Assembly: GCF_006716425.1 (NCBI RefSeq)
Contig: NZ_VFOZ01000001.1
Location: forward strand, 2,790,001 to 2,854,000
Reading direction: 5' to 3'
Source: Actinoallomurus bryophytorum
GTDB taxonomy: Bacteria; Actinomycetota; Actinomycetes; Streptosporangiales; Streptosporangiaceae
DNA: 64,000 nt
The translations under genes and the position numbers were made by a program. Below the pieces are notes generated by a model. The model was not told the origin of the DNA and did not search any database. It worked only from the letters and a program-made list of their open reading frames with translations. Positions 50,502 to 58,450 of the stretch are shown one piece after another (within the stretch, counting starts at the first letter, position 1; each line of letters opens with the position of its first letter).

Positions 50502-52532
50502 TCATCGGCGCTCGCCCAGGAGCTCGCGGCGCCACAGGAGTTCGCAGACGCGGTCCAGGCCACGGGTCAGGTGCCGGCGGTAGGTGCTGAACGGCAGGCC
50601 CAGCCGGTCCGCCGCGGCCTGCTGGGTCGGGGTGTTCTGCATGAACGTCATCGTGATCGCCCGGTGCAGTTTCGCGTCGCGCGGGTCGGCGTCGAGCCGC
50701 TCGACCGTCTCCCGCAGCACCCTTCGCAGTGCGTCGACGGGTTCAGGACCCGCCTCGGCGACCACGCGCGTCGGGATCAGCGGGCTGTTCGCGAGGGCGT
50801 CCGGCCGGTTCCACGAGCGCAACGCGCCGCGGACCGCCGCGTCGAACTCGGCGCGCGAGAGAACCTCGTATCTGCGCACGAAGCGGTCGTGCGGCATCCT
50901 GACCGGCTGGGACGTCCTGCGCGGTTTGAGCTGTTCGAGCCAGGCCTCCGGGCTTGTCTCCTGCCAGTTCCGGCAGAGCAGGCCGAAGGTCCGGTCTCCG
51001 ACCGAGACGAGCAGGGCGTCCTGTTCGCCGAAGACGGCGAACCGCTTCCACCTGTCCGGGTCCGACAGCACGAGACAGATCCAGGCCACGCCCTCGGACC
51101 TGATCGCGATGGTCGCGACCCGTGCCGCGATGAGATCACCGACCGGTGAGGGGAAAGAGTCGCGTGACAGCATGCACCGAACGATCGCGAGATGCTCCCC
51201 GTCGCGCAGAGGGCTCATCCGGCGGACGTACGACCACGCCTCCGCCACGACCGGGTCGACGGAGTTCTCCTCGTCATCGGGCGCGGTGAGCCGGAGCGAC
51301 ACCATGTACCCGGCCGGCTCCCCGGTGACCGAATCCCGGAAGACGGCGAACGTCTCGGGCCGCCGCTCCAGCCAGAACCCCACGATGGCGGCCGTCTCCT
51401 CGTTGGTCCTCTTGGCCGCGATCTCCAGAATCGTGTCCCGGTCGCCCGACCGGAGCACGTCTTCGTGTACGTGGGGTGCGTCACGTTCGCTGAACAGGCT
51501 CGAGCCGTCCCACAGGAGGTAGAGCAGCGCTTCCATCTGGGCGAAGCCGACCGGGTCGGAACCGGCCCGCACCTCGGCGACGAAATGACGGATGAGCCCG
51601 CGGTGCATGTCCTCGTATCGCTGCGGGTCGCGCCAGGACAGATCGATGTCGAGAATCTCGCGGATCACGTCATGCGGGCGGATCCCCGAGGAAGCCGGCT
51701 CCATGAACGACAGTTGCCGCAGCCAGGCGAACAGGGCGGCCGCGTCGGCCTCCGGCAGCACATCGCGCAGCAGCCCCTCGGTGGTCGTCCGTACGTGGGC
51801 GCTGACCTCCAGGGCCTGCCGGTGGACCGGCGACGGCACCTGGCCGACCAGCCGCGTCAGCAACGCCCCGACCACGTCCTGGGGCGGTGTCCACGCGGCG
51901 TCCTCGCCCTCGCCGTTCCGCTCCGCCGACGCGGCCAGAGAGAGCGCCAGCGGATGGCCGCCCGCGAAGGTGAGCAGCGCCGGGTGCAGGGCGGACGGCA
52001 CCCCGCGTGCGGTCAGCAGCGCGACCGCGTCGGCACGCGGTAGGTCCCCCACGGCGATGACCCGCAGGACGTCCTCCCATCCAGGATCGGATAACCACAT
52101 CGCATCCGGGGGTCGCCGGCCCGCGAGGACCACCAGGGCACCCGCGGGCAGCCGGGGCAGGAAGCGCTCTCTCAGCCAGTCTTCGATCGGCTCGAACGCC
52201 TCGAAGTCGTCGACCAGCAGCACCGCGCCGACGTGGGTGAACATCGTGGCCGCGTCGGCCTCGAACGCCTCCGGGGTTCGGGAACCCTGATGTCCGTCGA
52301 TCTCGACGACGGTCCGCCCGGCCGCGGCGGCCTCCTCAGCGAAGCGACGCAGCAGCGTCGACTTGCCGATCCCTCCCGGCCCGGTCAGGAACTGCACCGC
52401 GAAAGACTCCGCGGCATCGTCCAATGCCGCGCGGAACAGATCCAGCTCCGCGGCTCGCCCGACAAAGGTCCTCTGCCGCGCGGCACGCAGTCGTTCGGCG
52501 AGGCTGGTGAATCGACGGGTTTCAGGGTTCAT
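50502..52532 (-). CDS. AAA/NACHT-type ATPase transcriptional regulator
   Basis: 676 residues. An N-terminal AAA domain has RTFVGRAAELDLFRAALDDA, Walker A GPGGIGKST (51-59) and Walker B AVLLVDDFEAF. A helical middle follows, then a ~140-residue GNAT-like segment (ETFAVFRDSVTGEPAGYMVS) and a C-terminal helix-turn-helix (TPTQQAAADRLGLPFSTYRR). It is a STAND-like ATP-dependent regulator. Divergent from the SARP gene with a 304-bp gap. Confidence 0.85.
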   Translation of the reverse strand: MNPETRRFTSLAERLRAARQRTFVGRAAELDLFRAALDDAAESFAVQFLTGPGGIGKSTLLRRFAEEAAAAGRTVVEIDGHQGSRTPEAFEADAATMFTHVGAVLLVDDFEAFEPIEDWLRERFLPRLPAGALVVLAGRRPPDAMWLSDPGWEDVLRVIAVGDLPRADAVALLTARGVPSALHPALLTFAGGHPLALSLAASAERNGEGEDAAWTPPQDVVGALLTRLVGQVPSPVHRQALEVSAHVRTTTEGLLRDVLPEADAAALFAWLRQLSFMEPASSGIRPHDVIREILDIDLSWRDPQRYEDMHRGLIRHFVAEVRAGSDPVGFAQMEALLYLLWDGSSLFSERDAPHVHEDVLRSGDRDTILEIAAKRTNEETAAIVGFWLERRPETFAVFRDSVTGEPAGYMVSLRLTAPDDEENSVDPVVAEAWSYVRRMSPLRDGEHLAIVRCMLSRDSFPSPVGDLIAARVATIAIRSEGVAWICLVLSDPDRWKRFAVFGEQDALLVSVGDRTFGLLCRNWQETSPEAWLEQLKPRRTSQPVRMPHDRFVRRYEVLSRAEFDAAVRGALRSWNRPDALANSPLIPTRVVAEAGPEPVDALRRVLRETVERLDADPRDAKLHRAITMTFMQNTPTQQAAADRLGLPFSTYRRHLTRGLDRVCELLWRRELLGERR

Positions 52533-52836
52533 GTCGGCGTCGGTCGAGGCGGGCCTGTCCCCCGCTTCGCCCTCCTCCTCTTGATCATCCGTAACGTTAT
52601 GGCAACCTTGCGTCGCTTGTGAGCAATCTCGTGAACAACGGGCTTTGTCCCATCCCTGTTCGTCGCCTTACGGCCGCCGACGGCACCGAAGAATGAACAG
52701 CCATCGACCTGTCAGGTGGATAGTCAAGAGGTGCACGATGTCCCCAGGGGTCAAAGGACATCGAGGATCCCCCTTCAGCCGCCGGCGGAAACGAGACTCG
52801 CGACGTCGTCATATCCACCCCGCGGAAGGCGAACGG
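52533..52836. other. Divergent promoter region between the AAA and SARP regulators
   Basis: 304 bp without a gene that I can support. It must hold promoters for both divergent regulators. TGAGCAA and TGAACAA occur 12 bp apart at 52620-52638, a weak hint of a SARP-type direct repeat. I see no clear -35/-10 pair, hairpin or small ORF with conservation. Confidence 0.5.
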
Positions 52837-55035
52837 TTGAGCGACCATGTCAGGTTCGGGCTGCTGGGCCCACTGGAGGCATGGTCCGGTAAGGTCCGGC
52901 TGAACCTCGGCCCGCCCAAACGCCGGGTGCTGCTTCTTCGGCTCCTGGTCGAGCAGGGCCACCCGGTCTCGGCGGATCGCCTGTGCGACGACCTGTGGGA
53001 AGGGCATCCGCCCGCCGGCGCCATCTCTTCCATCCACTCCCACATCAGCCGGTTGCGCGACGTGCTGGAACCGGAGCGTGCGCTGCGCGGACAGGGAACC
53101 GTGCTGGTCAGCGGGCCGGCCGGCTACACGCTCACGGCACCGCCCGACACCCGCGACACGAACCGCTTCGAAGAGGCGATCAACCGCGGCCGCGGGCTGC
53201 TGGCCCGAGGGCGGCTCGAGGACGCTCATCGCGAGGTCGAGCGCGGTCTGCGCCTGTGGCGCGGGACGCCCTTGGCCGACGCCGTGGACCTCGCGTTCGC
53301 GGCCCGCGAGATCGCGCGGCTCGAAGAGATCCGGATGGCCGCCGGCGAGCTCAAGGTCGCCATCCTCCTCCAGCAGGGTGAACCGGAGAAGGCCGTGCTC
53401 ATCGCCGAGGAGCTCGCGACGCGGGCTCCGCTGCGCGAGGCGGCATGGGCCCTGCTGATGCGTGCCCTCTACCTGGCGGGCCGGTCCGCGGAGGCGCTGC
53501 GGAGCTTCGAGACGATCCGCGCGCTGCTCGCCGACGAGCTGGGCGCCGTACCCGGCCCCGAACTGAGCGCCGTCCACCTGGGGGTTCTTCGCCAGGATCT
53601 GCCCGCACCGGCCTCCTTCCCGTCCCGCGCCGCACCCGCCGCGCCTCCCCGGCAGCCCGCGGGCGCGGCAGGCCCGCTCGTCGGCCGGGCGGATGAGCTG
53701 GCCCGGTTCGACGAACTCCTGCACGACGCGACTCAGGGGAACATCCGCTGGGTCCTGCTCTCCGGAGAGGCGGGCATCGGCAAGACCCGGCTCGCCGAGG
53801 AGTTCGCGTCGCGCTCCGCGGACGCCGCGTTCCGTGTCGTGTGGGTCCGCTGCGGCCTCGACATCGCGGCGGAGGAGGAGGCGCGTGACGAACGGTTCAA
53901 CCCCCTCGGTCAGCTGCTGTCGGCGCTGTACCCGGATCTCCGTATGGAGGGAGGGCCCGAGGCGGTCGCCCGCGACCTGGCGGAGCGGCTCGCCGAGCAG
54001 CCCACCATCTGCCTGATCGAGGACCTGCACCGCGCCGACCCTCGTTTCCGGCGCATGCTCGGCATGTACGCCAGGTTGCTGCGCGACGTGCCGATGGTCG
54101 TGGTCTGCACGACGCAGGACACCGACGACGTGGGCCTGCGCGAGCTGCTGGCGCTGCTCGTCCGGCAGTGCCGCGCCACCCTGCTGCCGCTGGGACCGCT
54201 CACCGTCGCGGACGTCCACGATTTGATGAAGCGGCACTCCACCCCGTTCACCCCGGGGATCCCGGGCACCGAGCTCCACCAGCGTGAGGCGGCGGCACTG
54301 CACCGGCGCGGCGAGGGCAACCCCTTCCTGATCACCGAGATCCTCGAGCTGCCCAGCGACCGGCGCACCGGTCCCGACGCGCAGCTCCCCGCCTCCGTCA
54401 GCAGGGTGCTGCGCGCGCGGATGGACCTGCTGGACGAACGGGTGCGCAGGATGCTGGAGGCGATCGCGGTCACCGGCGGGGAACTCGACATCGAACTCCT
54501 CCTGCAGATCCGGACGATCACGCGCGAGGAACTCCTGTCCATTCTCGACGCGGCCGTCATCGCCCGGGTGCTGAACTGGGAGGACGGCACCGCGCCCGGT
54601 CGGCCGGGGCGTTACCTCATGCCCGATCTCGCCCGCGATCTGGTGTTGCACGACCTCACCCCCGCCCGGCGCCAGGTCCTGCACGCGGCGGCGGCACGCG
54701 GGCTGGGCGAGCTGCGGAACCGCCACCCCGTACAGATCGCTCGCCACCTGATGGCCGCGGGACCCCTGGTCGCGCGGGACGAGCTGATCGATGCGGCGCT
54801 CCGGGCCGGCAACCGCTGTGCCGAGGACGACCAGCACGCCGAGGCGGCGCTCTGGTTCGACCACGCGTCCGCGATGGCGGACGACCCCTGCGTACGCGCG
54901 GAGGCCCAGCACGCGGCGGACGCGGCCCGGCGCCACCTGGACCAGCTCGACCGCCTCCAGCAGTGGAACGGGCATCCGTGCGACCCCGTGCCCGACGACA
55001 CCTGGCCGGAGGACTCCGAACCACGAGTGAGCTGA
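52837..55035 (+). CDS. AfsR/SARP family regulator (BTAD + ATPase)
   Basis: 732 residues from the TTG at 52837, seven bases after GGAAGG; an ATG at 52738 is an alternative. An OmpR-like winged helix (FGLLGPLEAWSGKVRLNLGP through YTLTAPPDTRDTNRF) and a bacterial transcriptional activator domain (about 100-245; EIARLEEIRMAAGELKVAIL) are followed by an AAA ATPase with Walker A SGEAGIGKTRL (about 310) and LIEDLHRAD. It ends in helical repeats. SARPs activate natural-product and developmental genes. It is convergent with the lectin genes. Confidence 0.92.
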   Translation: MSDHVRFGLLGPLEAWSGKVRLNLGPPKRRVLLLRLLVEQGHPVSADRLCDDLWEGHPPAGAISSIHSHISRLRDVLEPERALRGQGTVLVSGPAGYTLTAPPDTRDTNRFEEAINRGRGLLARGRLEDAHREVERGLRLWRGTPLADAVDLAFAAREIARLEEIRMAAGELKVAILLQQGEPEKAVLIAEELATRAPLREAAWALLMRALYLAGRSAEALRSFETIRALLADELGAVPGPELSAVHLGVLRQDLPAPASFPSRAAPAAPPRQPAGAAGPLVGRADELARFDELLHDATQGNIRWVLLSGEAGIGKTRLAEEFASRSADAAFRVVWVRCGLDIAAEEEARDERFNPLGQLLSALYPDLRMEGGPEAVARDLAERLAEQPTICLIEDLHRADPRFRRMLGMYARLLRDVPMVVVCTTQDTDDVGLRELLALLVRQCRATLLPLGPLTVADVHDLMKRHSTPFTPGIPGTELHQREAAALHRRGEGNPFLITEILELPSDRRTGPDAQLPASVSRVLRARMDLLDERVRRMLEAIAVTGGELDIELLLQIRTITREELLSILDAAVIARVLNWEDGTAPGRPGRYLMPDLARDLVLHDLTPARRQVLHAAAARGLGELRNRHPVQIARHLMAAGPLVARDELIDAALRAGNRCAEDDQHAEAALWFDHASAMADDPCVRAEAQHAADAARRHLDQLDRLQQWNGHPCDPVPDDTWPEDSEPRVS

Positions 55036-55063
55036 CCCCGTACGGTGAGCGGGGCGCCCGTGA

Positions 55064-56152
55064 TCATTCGCCGCTCGGCCACGACCACTCGTCTCCGCTT
55101 CCACACTTGTGGATCTCGAGTTGCTTGTCCCTGGCGTGCGAGCGCCCGGTCGAGCCCAGGCACAGCCCGTGGCTCGAGTAGCTACGGAGGCGGTAGAGGT
55201 GCCCGCGGGTGTGCGACCGGTACCAGAGCTGGTTGTCGCCCTTGGGCCGGCAGTAGTACTCGGTCACCTTCGTACCGGCCGACACACCGCTGTAACCGGG
55301 CAGGTCCATGCAGTAGTCGTCCTTGGTGTTGCGGATCGTGAAGAGGGCGGTACCGTGCGGACCCTTCATGTCGCGCATCACGCCGAGCGACCAGACCTGG
55401 TTGTCGGCGTCGCCGAGCGCACAGTAGTACTGGGCGACGGGGCCGTCGGTCGACCCTTTCCCGTACCCCGGCACGTCGGCGCACAGCCCGCTCGCGGCGT
55501 TCTTCAACAGCACGTTGGAGACGCCCGCGAACCCGGACTTCTTCGCGCTCGCGGCCACCTTCTTCTTCGCCGCGCCGGCCTTCTTGCTCTCCTTGGGCTT
55601 GGCCTTCTTCTTCGCCGAGGCGGACGGCGACGGAGTGGCCGTCGGCGACGCCGAGGTGAACGCACCGGGCTGCTGACCGTCACCGGGCAGCACGGTGTTG
55701 GCCGCGGCGGCGGTCCGCTGTTTCTTCTCGTGATGCGCCCCTGTTCCGATCAACAGAAGCGGAATCGCGAGCACCACGGCCCCACCGATCGCCACCGCCG
55801 CGAGAACGGTCTTCTTCGGCCGGTCCGGTGGCATCCCGTCACCTGCGGCGGCACCGCTCACCGCCGGCGGCGTCACTGCCACCTCGGCGGCCGGAACCGC
55901 CTTCTTCTCCTTCTCGGCCGCGTCCGCCGGCGACTCCGCGGCTTGGCCGGTCTCCTCCACCGAGGTCCGATCGGCCTCGGTGGAGCCGGCGGCCTCATCG
56001 GCGAGGCCGGACCCGTCGCTTTCCCCCGCCGGCTCCGCGTCGGCGGCCGGTGCCAGGTCCCCGGCCGCGGTGACGTCCGTCTCCGGCAACTCGACGGACC
56101 GGCGCACCCCGAGCGACTTCGCGCGGTCGCCGGACTCTGACTGGGAAGACAC
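55064..56152 (-). CDS. Membrane-anchored RICIN (beta-trefoil) lectin, copy 1
   Basis: 362 residues, type II topology. A ~113-residue acidic cytoplasmic tail starts SESGDRAKSLGVRRSVELPE, with AAGDLAP following. PPDRPKK precedes a transmembrane helix at 115-137 (VLAAVAIGGAVVLAIPLLL). Next come a Ser/Thr/Pro then Lys-rich linker and a ~145-residue trefoil with repeated DYCMDLPGYSG, Cys pairs and QLW-type ends. It is predicted to display a carbohydrate-binding domain outside the membrane. GTG start, AAGGAG seven bases before it. Confidence 0.88.
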   Translation of the reverse strand: MSSQSESGDRAKSLGVRRSVELPETDVTAAGDLAPAADAEPAGESDGSGLADEAAGSTEADRTSVEETGQAAESPADAAEKEKKAVPAAEVAVTPPAVSGAAAGDGMPPDRPKKTVLAAVAIGGAVVLAIPLLLIGTGAHHEKKQRTAAAANTVLPGDGQQPGAFTSASPTATPSPSASAKKKAKPKESKKAGAAKKKVAASAKKSGFAGVSNVLLKNAASGLCADVPGYGKGSTDGPVAQYYCALGDADNQVWSLGVMRDMKGPHGTALFTIRNTKDDYCMDLPGYSGVSAGTKVTEYYCRPKGDNQLWYRSHTRGHLYRLRSYSSHGLCLGSTGRSHARDKQLEIHKCGSGDEWSWPSGE

Positions 56153-56211
56153 GACAATTCTCCTTAGACGTAGATGTCACATCGCGGATGGCGCCGACCC
56201 ACCGTGAGCGC

Positions 56212-57324
56212 TTACTTGAAGGCCCACAGGTGGTCATCCTTGGAACTGCACGGCCAGACGGTGAGCGCGGCGTCCTTGCCCCCGGAACCAGCGGTTCCCA
56301 GCACGTCCAGGCAGTCCTTGTGGCTGGCGTAGTTACGAATCCAGAAGCGGTTCTTCGCCTTCTTGACGAGGTACCACATCTGGTTGTCCGTGCGACCCGG
56401 ATAGCACGCCCACTCCGTCACGTGGGTGCCGTGGTCGACCGCTCCGTTGCCGGGCAGATCGGCGCAGTGGTCGTCCTTGCTGTTGCGGATCGTGAAGAGA
56501 TCGACCCCGTTCGGGCCGCCGCCCTTGTCATTGACCACCAGGTCCCACTGCTGGTTGTCATGGCTCGATCCGCTGCAGGTGAACTGCTGGAGCGGGGTCT
56601 TCATGTGCCCGTCGCCGTACCCGGGAATGTCGGCGCACAGGCCGGTCATCACGTTCTTGAGAAGGAGACGCGTGACGGTCGCGAACCTGGGTCCGGTCGG
56701 CGGCCCCGACACCACGGCGGCGTGCCGTCTGGAAGCCGGGACCGCGCCTTTCTTGTCCTTCTTCTTCGGCTTCTTTGGCTCCTCCGACTTCTTGGGCTTG
56801 TCGGACTTCTTGGCCTCGGGGCTCTTGGAGGCCGACGGTGTCGGGGTCACCGTCGGCGAAGCGGACGTGAACGTGCCCATGGGCAGCCGATTGTCCGGCA
56901 GGATCGTGGCCGCCGCGGCAGTGGTCCGCTGCCTCTCGTGGTCGCGCGAGCCCGTCCCGATCAGCAGAAGCGGAACGGCGAGTAACACGGCGCCACCGAT
57001 CGCGACGGCGGCCAGGACCGGCTTCTTCGGCCGGTCCGGTGGCATCCCGTCGCTCTGGACACCGCTTGGCGGCGCCGGGGCGGTGATGCCCGCTGCCAGG
57101 GTGGGCTGTTCTTCCTTCTCCGATGATGCCGTGGCGCCTTCCGGCCGCGAATCCCCGGTGCCCACCGCGGCCGATCCGGTCTCGGGCCCGCCGGTCACCG
57201 TCGTCGGCCGGGGCTCCGAGGTCGGCGTCAGGTCGCCGGCGGTCTCGGTGTTCACTTCGGGTAGTTCGACCTGCCGGCGGACGCCACGGGGTTCCGCGTT
57301 TCCGCCGGACTCGCTGTTGGCCAC
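56212..57324 (-). CDS. Membrane-anchored RICIN (beta-trefoil) lectin, copy 2
   Basis: 370 residues of the same build: cytoplasmic tail with GVRRQVELPE and TAGDLTP, GMPPDRPKK, a transmembrane helix at 103-124, then a Ser/Thr/Pro linker followed by a long Lys/Glu/Pro stretch (KKSDKPKKSEEPKK). The outer trefoil has LCADIPGYGDGHMKT, HCADLPGNGAV and CLDVLG repeats with DNQQW/DNQMW ends. The tail is the most diverged of the three. GTG start after AAGGAG. Confidence 0.88.
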   Translation of the reverse strand: MANSESGGNAEPRGVRRQVELPEVNTETAGDLTPTSEPRPTTVTGGPETGSAAVGTGDSRPEGATASSEKEEQPTLAAGITAPAPPSGVQSDGMPPDRPKKPVLAAVAIGGAVLLAVPLLLIGTGSRDHERQRTTAAAATILPDNRLPMGTFTSASPTVTPTPSASKSPEAKKSDKPKKSEEPKKPKKKDKKGAVPASRRHAAVVSGPPTGPRFATVTRLLLKNVMTGLCADIPGYGDGHMKTPLQQFTCSGSSHDNQQWDLVVNDKGGGPNGVDLFTIRNSKDDHCADLPGNGAVDHGTHVTEWACYPGRTDNQMWYLVKKAKNRFWIRNYASHKDCLDVLGTAGSGGKDAALTVWPCSSKDDHLWAFK

Positions 57325-57372
57325 GACCTTCTCCTTGCCGTCCGACCGGCGCCGACACGCTCGGTCACCGAG

Positions 57373-58380
57373 TCATCTGTTGGTGCCGGTCGCCCATATC
57401 GGGTGGCCGCCGCTGTCGAGGATCACCATGTTGCTGTCGCTCTGCAGCACCATCGTCGGGTTCTTGTGGCCGAAGCATCCCGCCGCCCACACCGCATGTC
57501 TGTCGCCCGCGTAGAGGACCAGATTGCCGTCGGTCTGCAGCTCCGCGTAGACCCCGGCCGTGTGGGTCCCGGTGGACCAGATGATCTTGTTGTGCCTGTC
57601 GCGCAACACGAGGTTGCCGCCGGTCTGCATGGTCAGCGCGATGCGGTTCGTCCGCACGGTCTTGCCCGGGTAGATATCGCGCGGGGAGTGGAGTTTGAGG
57701 GACGCCGGCCCACTCGCCAGCGGCCTCTGGCTCGACACCCTCCGGGTCTTGTGGGCGGGTGCGGCGGCCTTGGTGGAGGGCGTGGGCTTGGCGCTCTTCG
57801 AGGCCTTCGGCTTGGCCTTCTTCTTTTTCGCCGACGCCGACGGTGACGGGGTGGCCGTCGGCGTGGCCGAGATGAACGCACCGGGCCGCTGACCGTCATC
57901 AGGCAGGACCGTGTTGGCCGCGGCGGCGGTCTCCTGTTTCTTGTCGTCGTGCGAGCCCGTCCCGATCAGCAGAAGCGGAATCGCCAGCACCACGGCACCG
58001 CCGATCGCCACGGCGGCCAGCACCGTCTTCTTCGGCCGGTCCGGCGGCATACCGTCGGCCCCGGCGGCGGAGCTGTTCACCGGTGGTGTCGTCGCTGCGG
58101 CCTCGAGAGCCGCGGCGGTCTTCCGCTCTTCCTCCTTCGCCGCCGCCCTCGCCGGGTCCGCCGAGGTCTCCGTGGTGTCGCCCGTCGCGTCGGGCGAAGC
58201 CGAACCGGAGCTCGCCCCGGCGGCCTCCTGGTCGACGGATGCGGACTGTGCGTCCTCCTGCGCCGGCTCTAACGCCGGTGCCAGGTCACCGGCCGCGTCG
58301 ACGTCCGCGTTCGGCAGCTCGACCGGCCGGCGGACGCCGAGCGAGTCCATACGGTCGCCTGACTCTGACTTGGAAGCCAA
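57373..58380 (-). CDS. Membrane-anchored bulb-type (mannose-binding-like) lectin, copy 3
   Basis: 335 residues from the TTG at 58380; AAGGAG six bases before it decides this start. The tail (SESGDRMDSLGVRRPVELPN, AAGDLAP) and helix (about 119-141) are nearly the same as in copy 1. The outer domain is different: a bulb-type lectin with QTGGNLVLRD, QTDGNLVLY and QSDSNMVIL, of which QTDGNLVLY fits the QxDxNxVxY sugar-binding motif. The outer domain has thus been swapped on a conserved anchor. Confidence 0.88.
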   Translation of the reverse strand: MASKSESGDRMDSLGVRRPVELPNADVDAAGDLAPALEPAQEDAQSASVDQEAAGASSGSASPDATGDTTETSADPARAAAKEEERKTAAALEAAATTPPVNSSAAGADGMPPDRPKKTVLAAVAIGGAVVLAIPLLLIGTGSHDDKKQETAAAANTVLPDDGQRPGAFISATPTATPSPSASAKKKKAKPKASKSAKPTPSTKAAAPAHKTRRVSSQRPLASGPASLKLHSPRDIYPGKTVRTNRIALTMQTGGNLVLRDRHNKIIWSTGTHTAGVYAELQTDGNLVLYAGDRHAVWAAGCFGHKNPTMVLQSDSNMVILDSGGHPIWATGTNR

Positions 58381-58450
58381 ACCATTCTCCTTCGAGGTCC
58401 GAATCGGAGCGCAAAAGGCGCCGGTGCCGGGACGGCGGTGTGTGCCCCAT

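Noticed and set aside
52620-52638. TGAGCAA/TGAACAA as a SARP operator
   Set aside because: Only two short imperfect copies 12 bp apart, not the usual 11-bp or 22-bp step; too weak to call.
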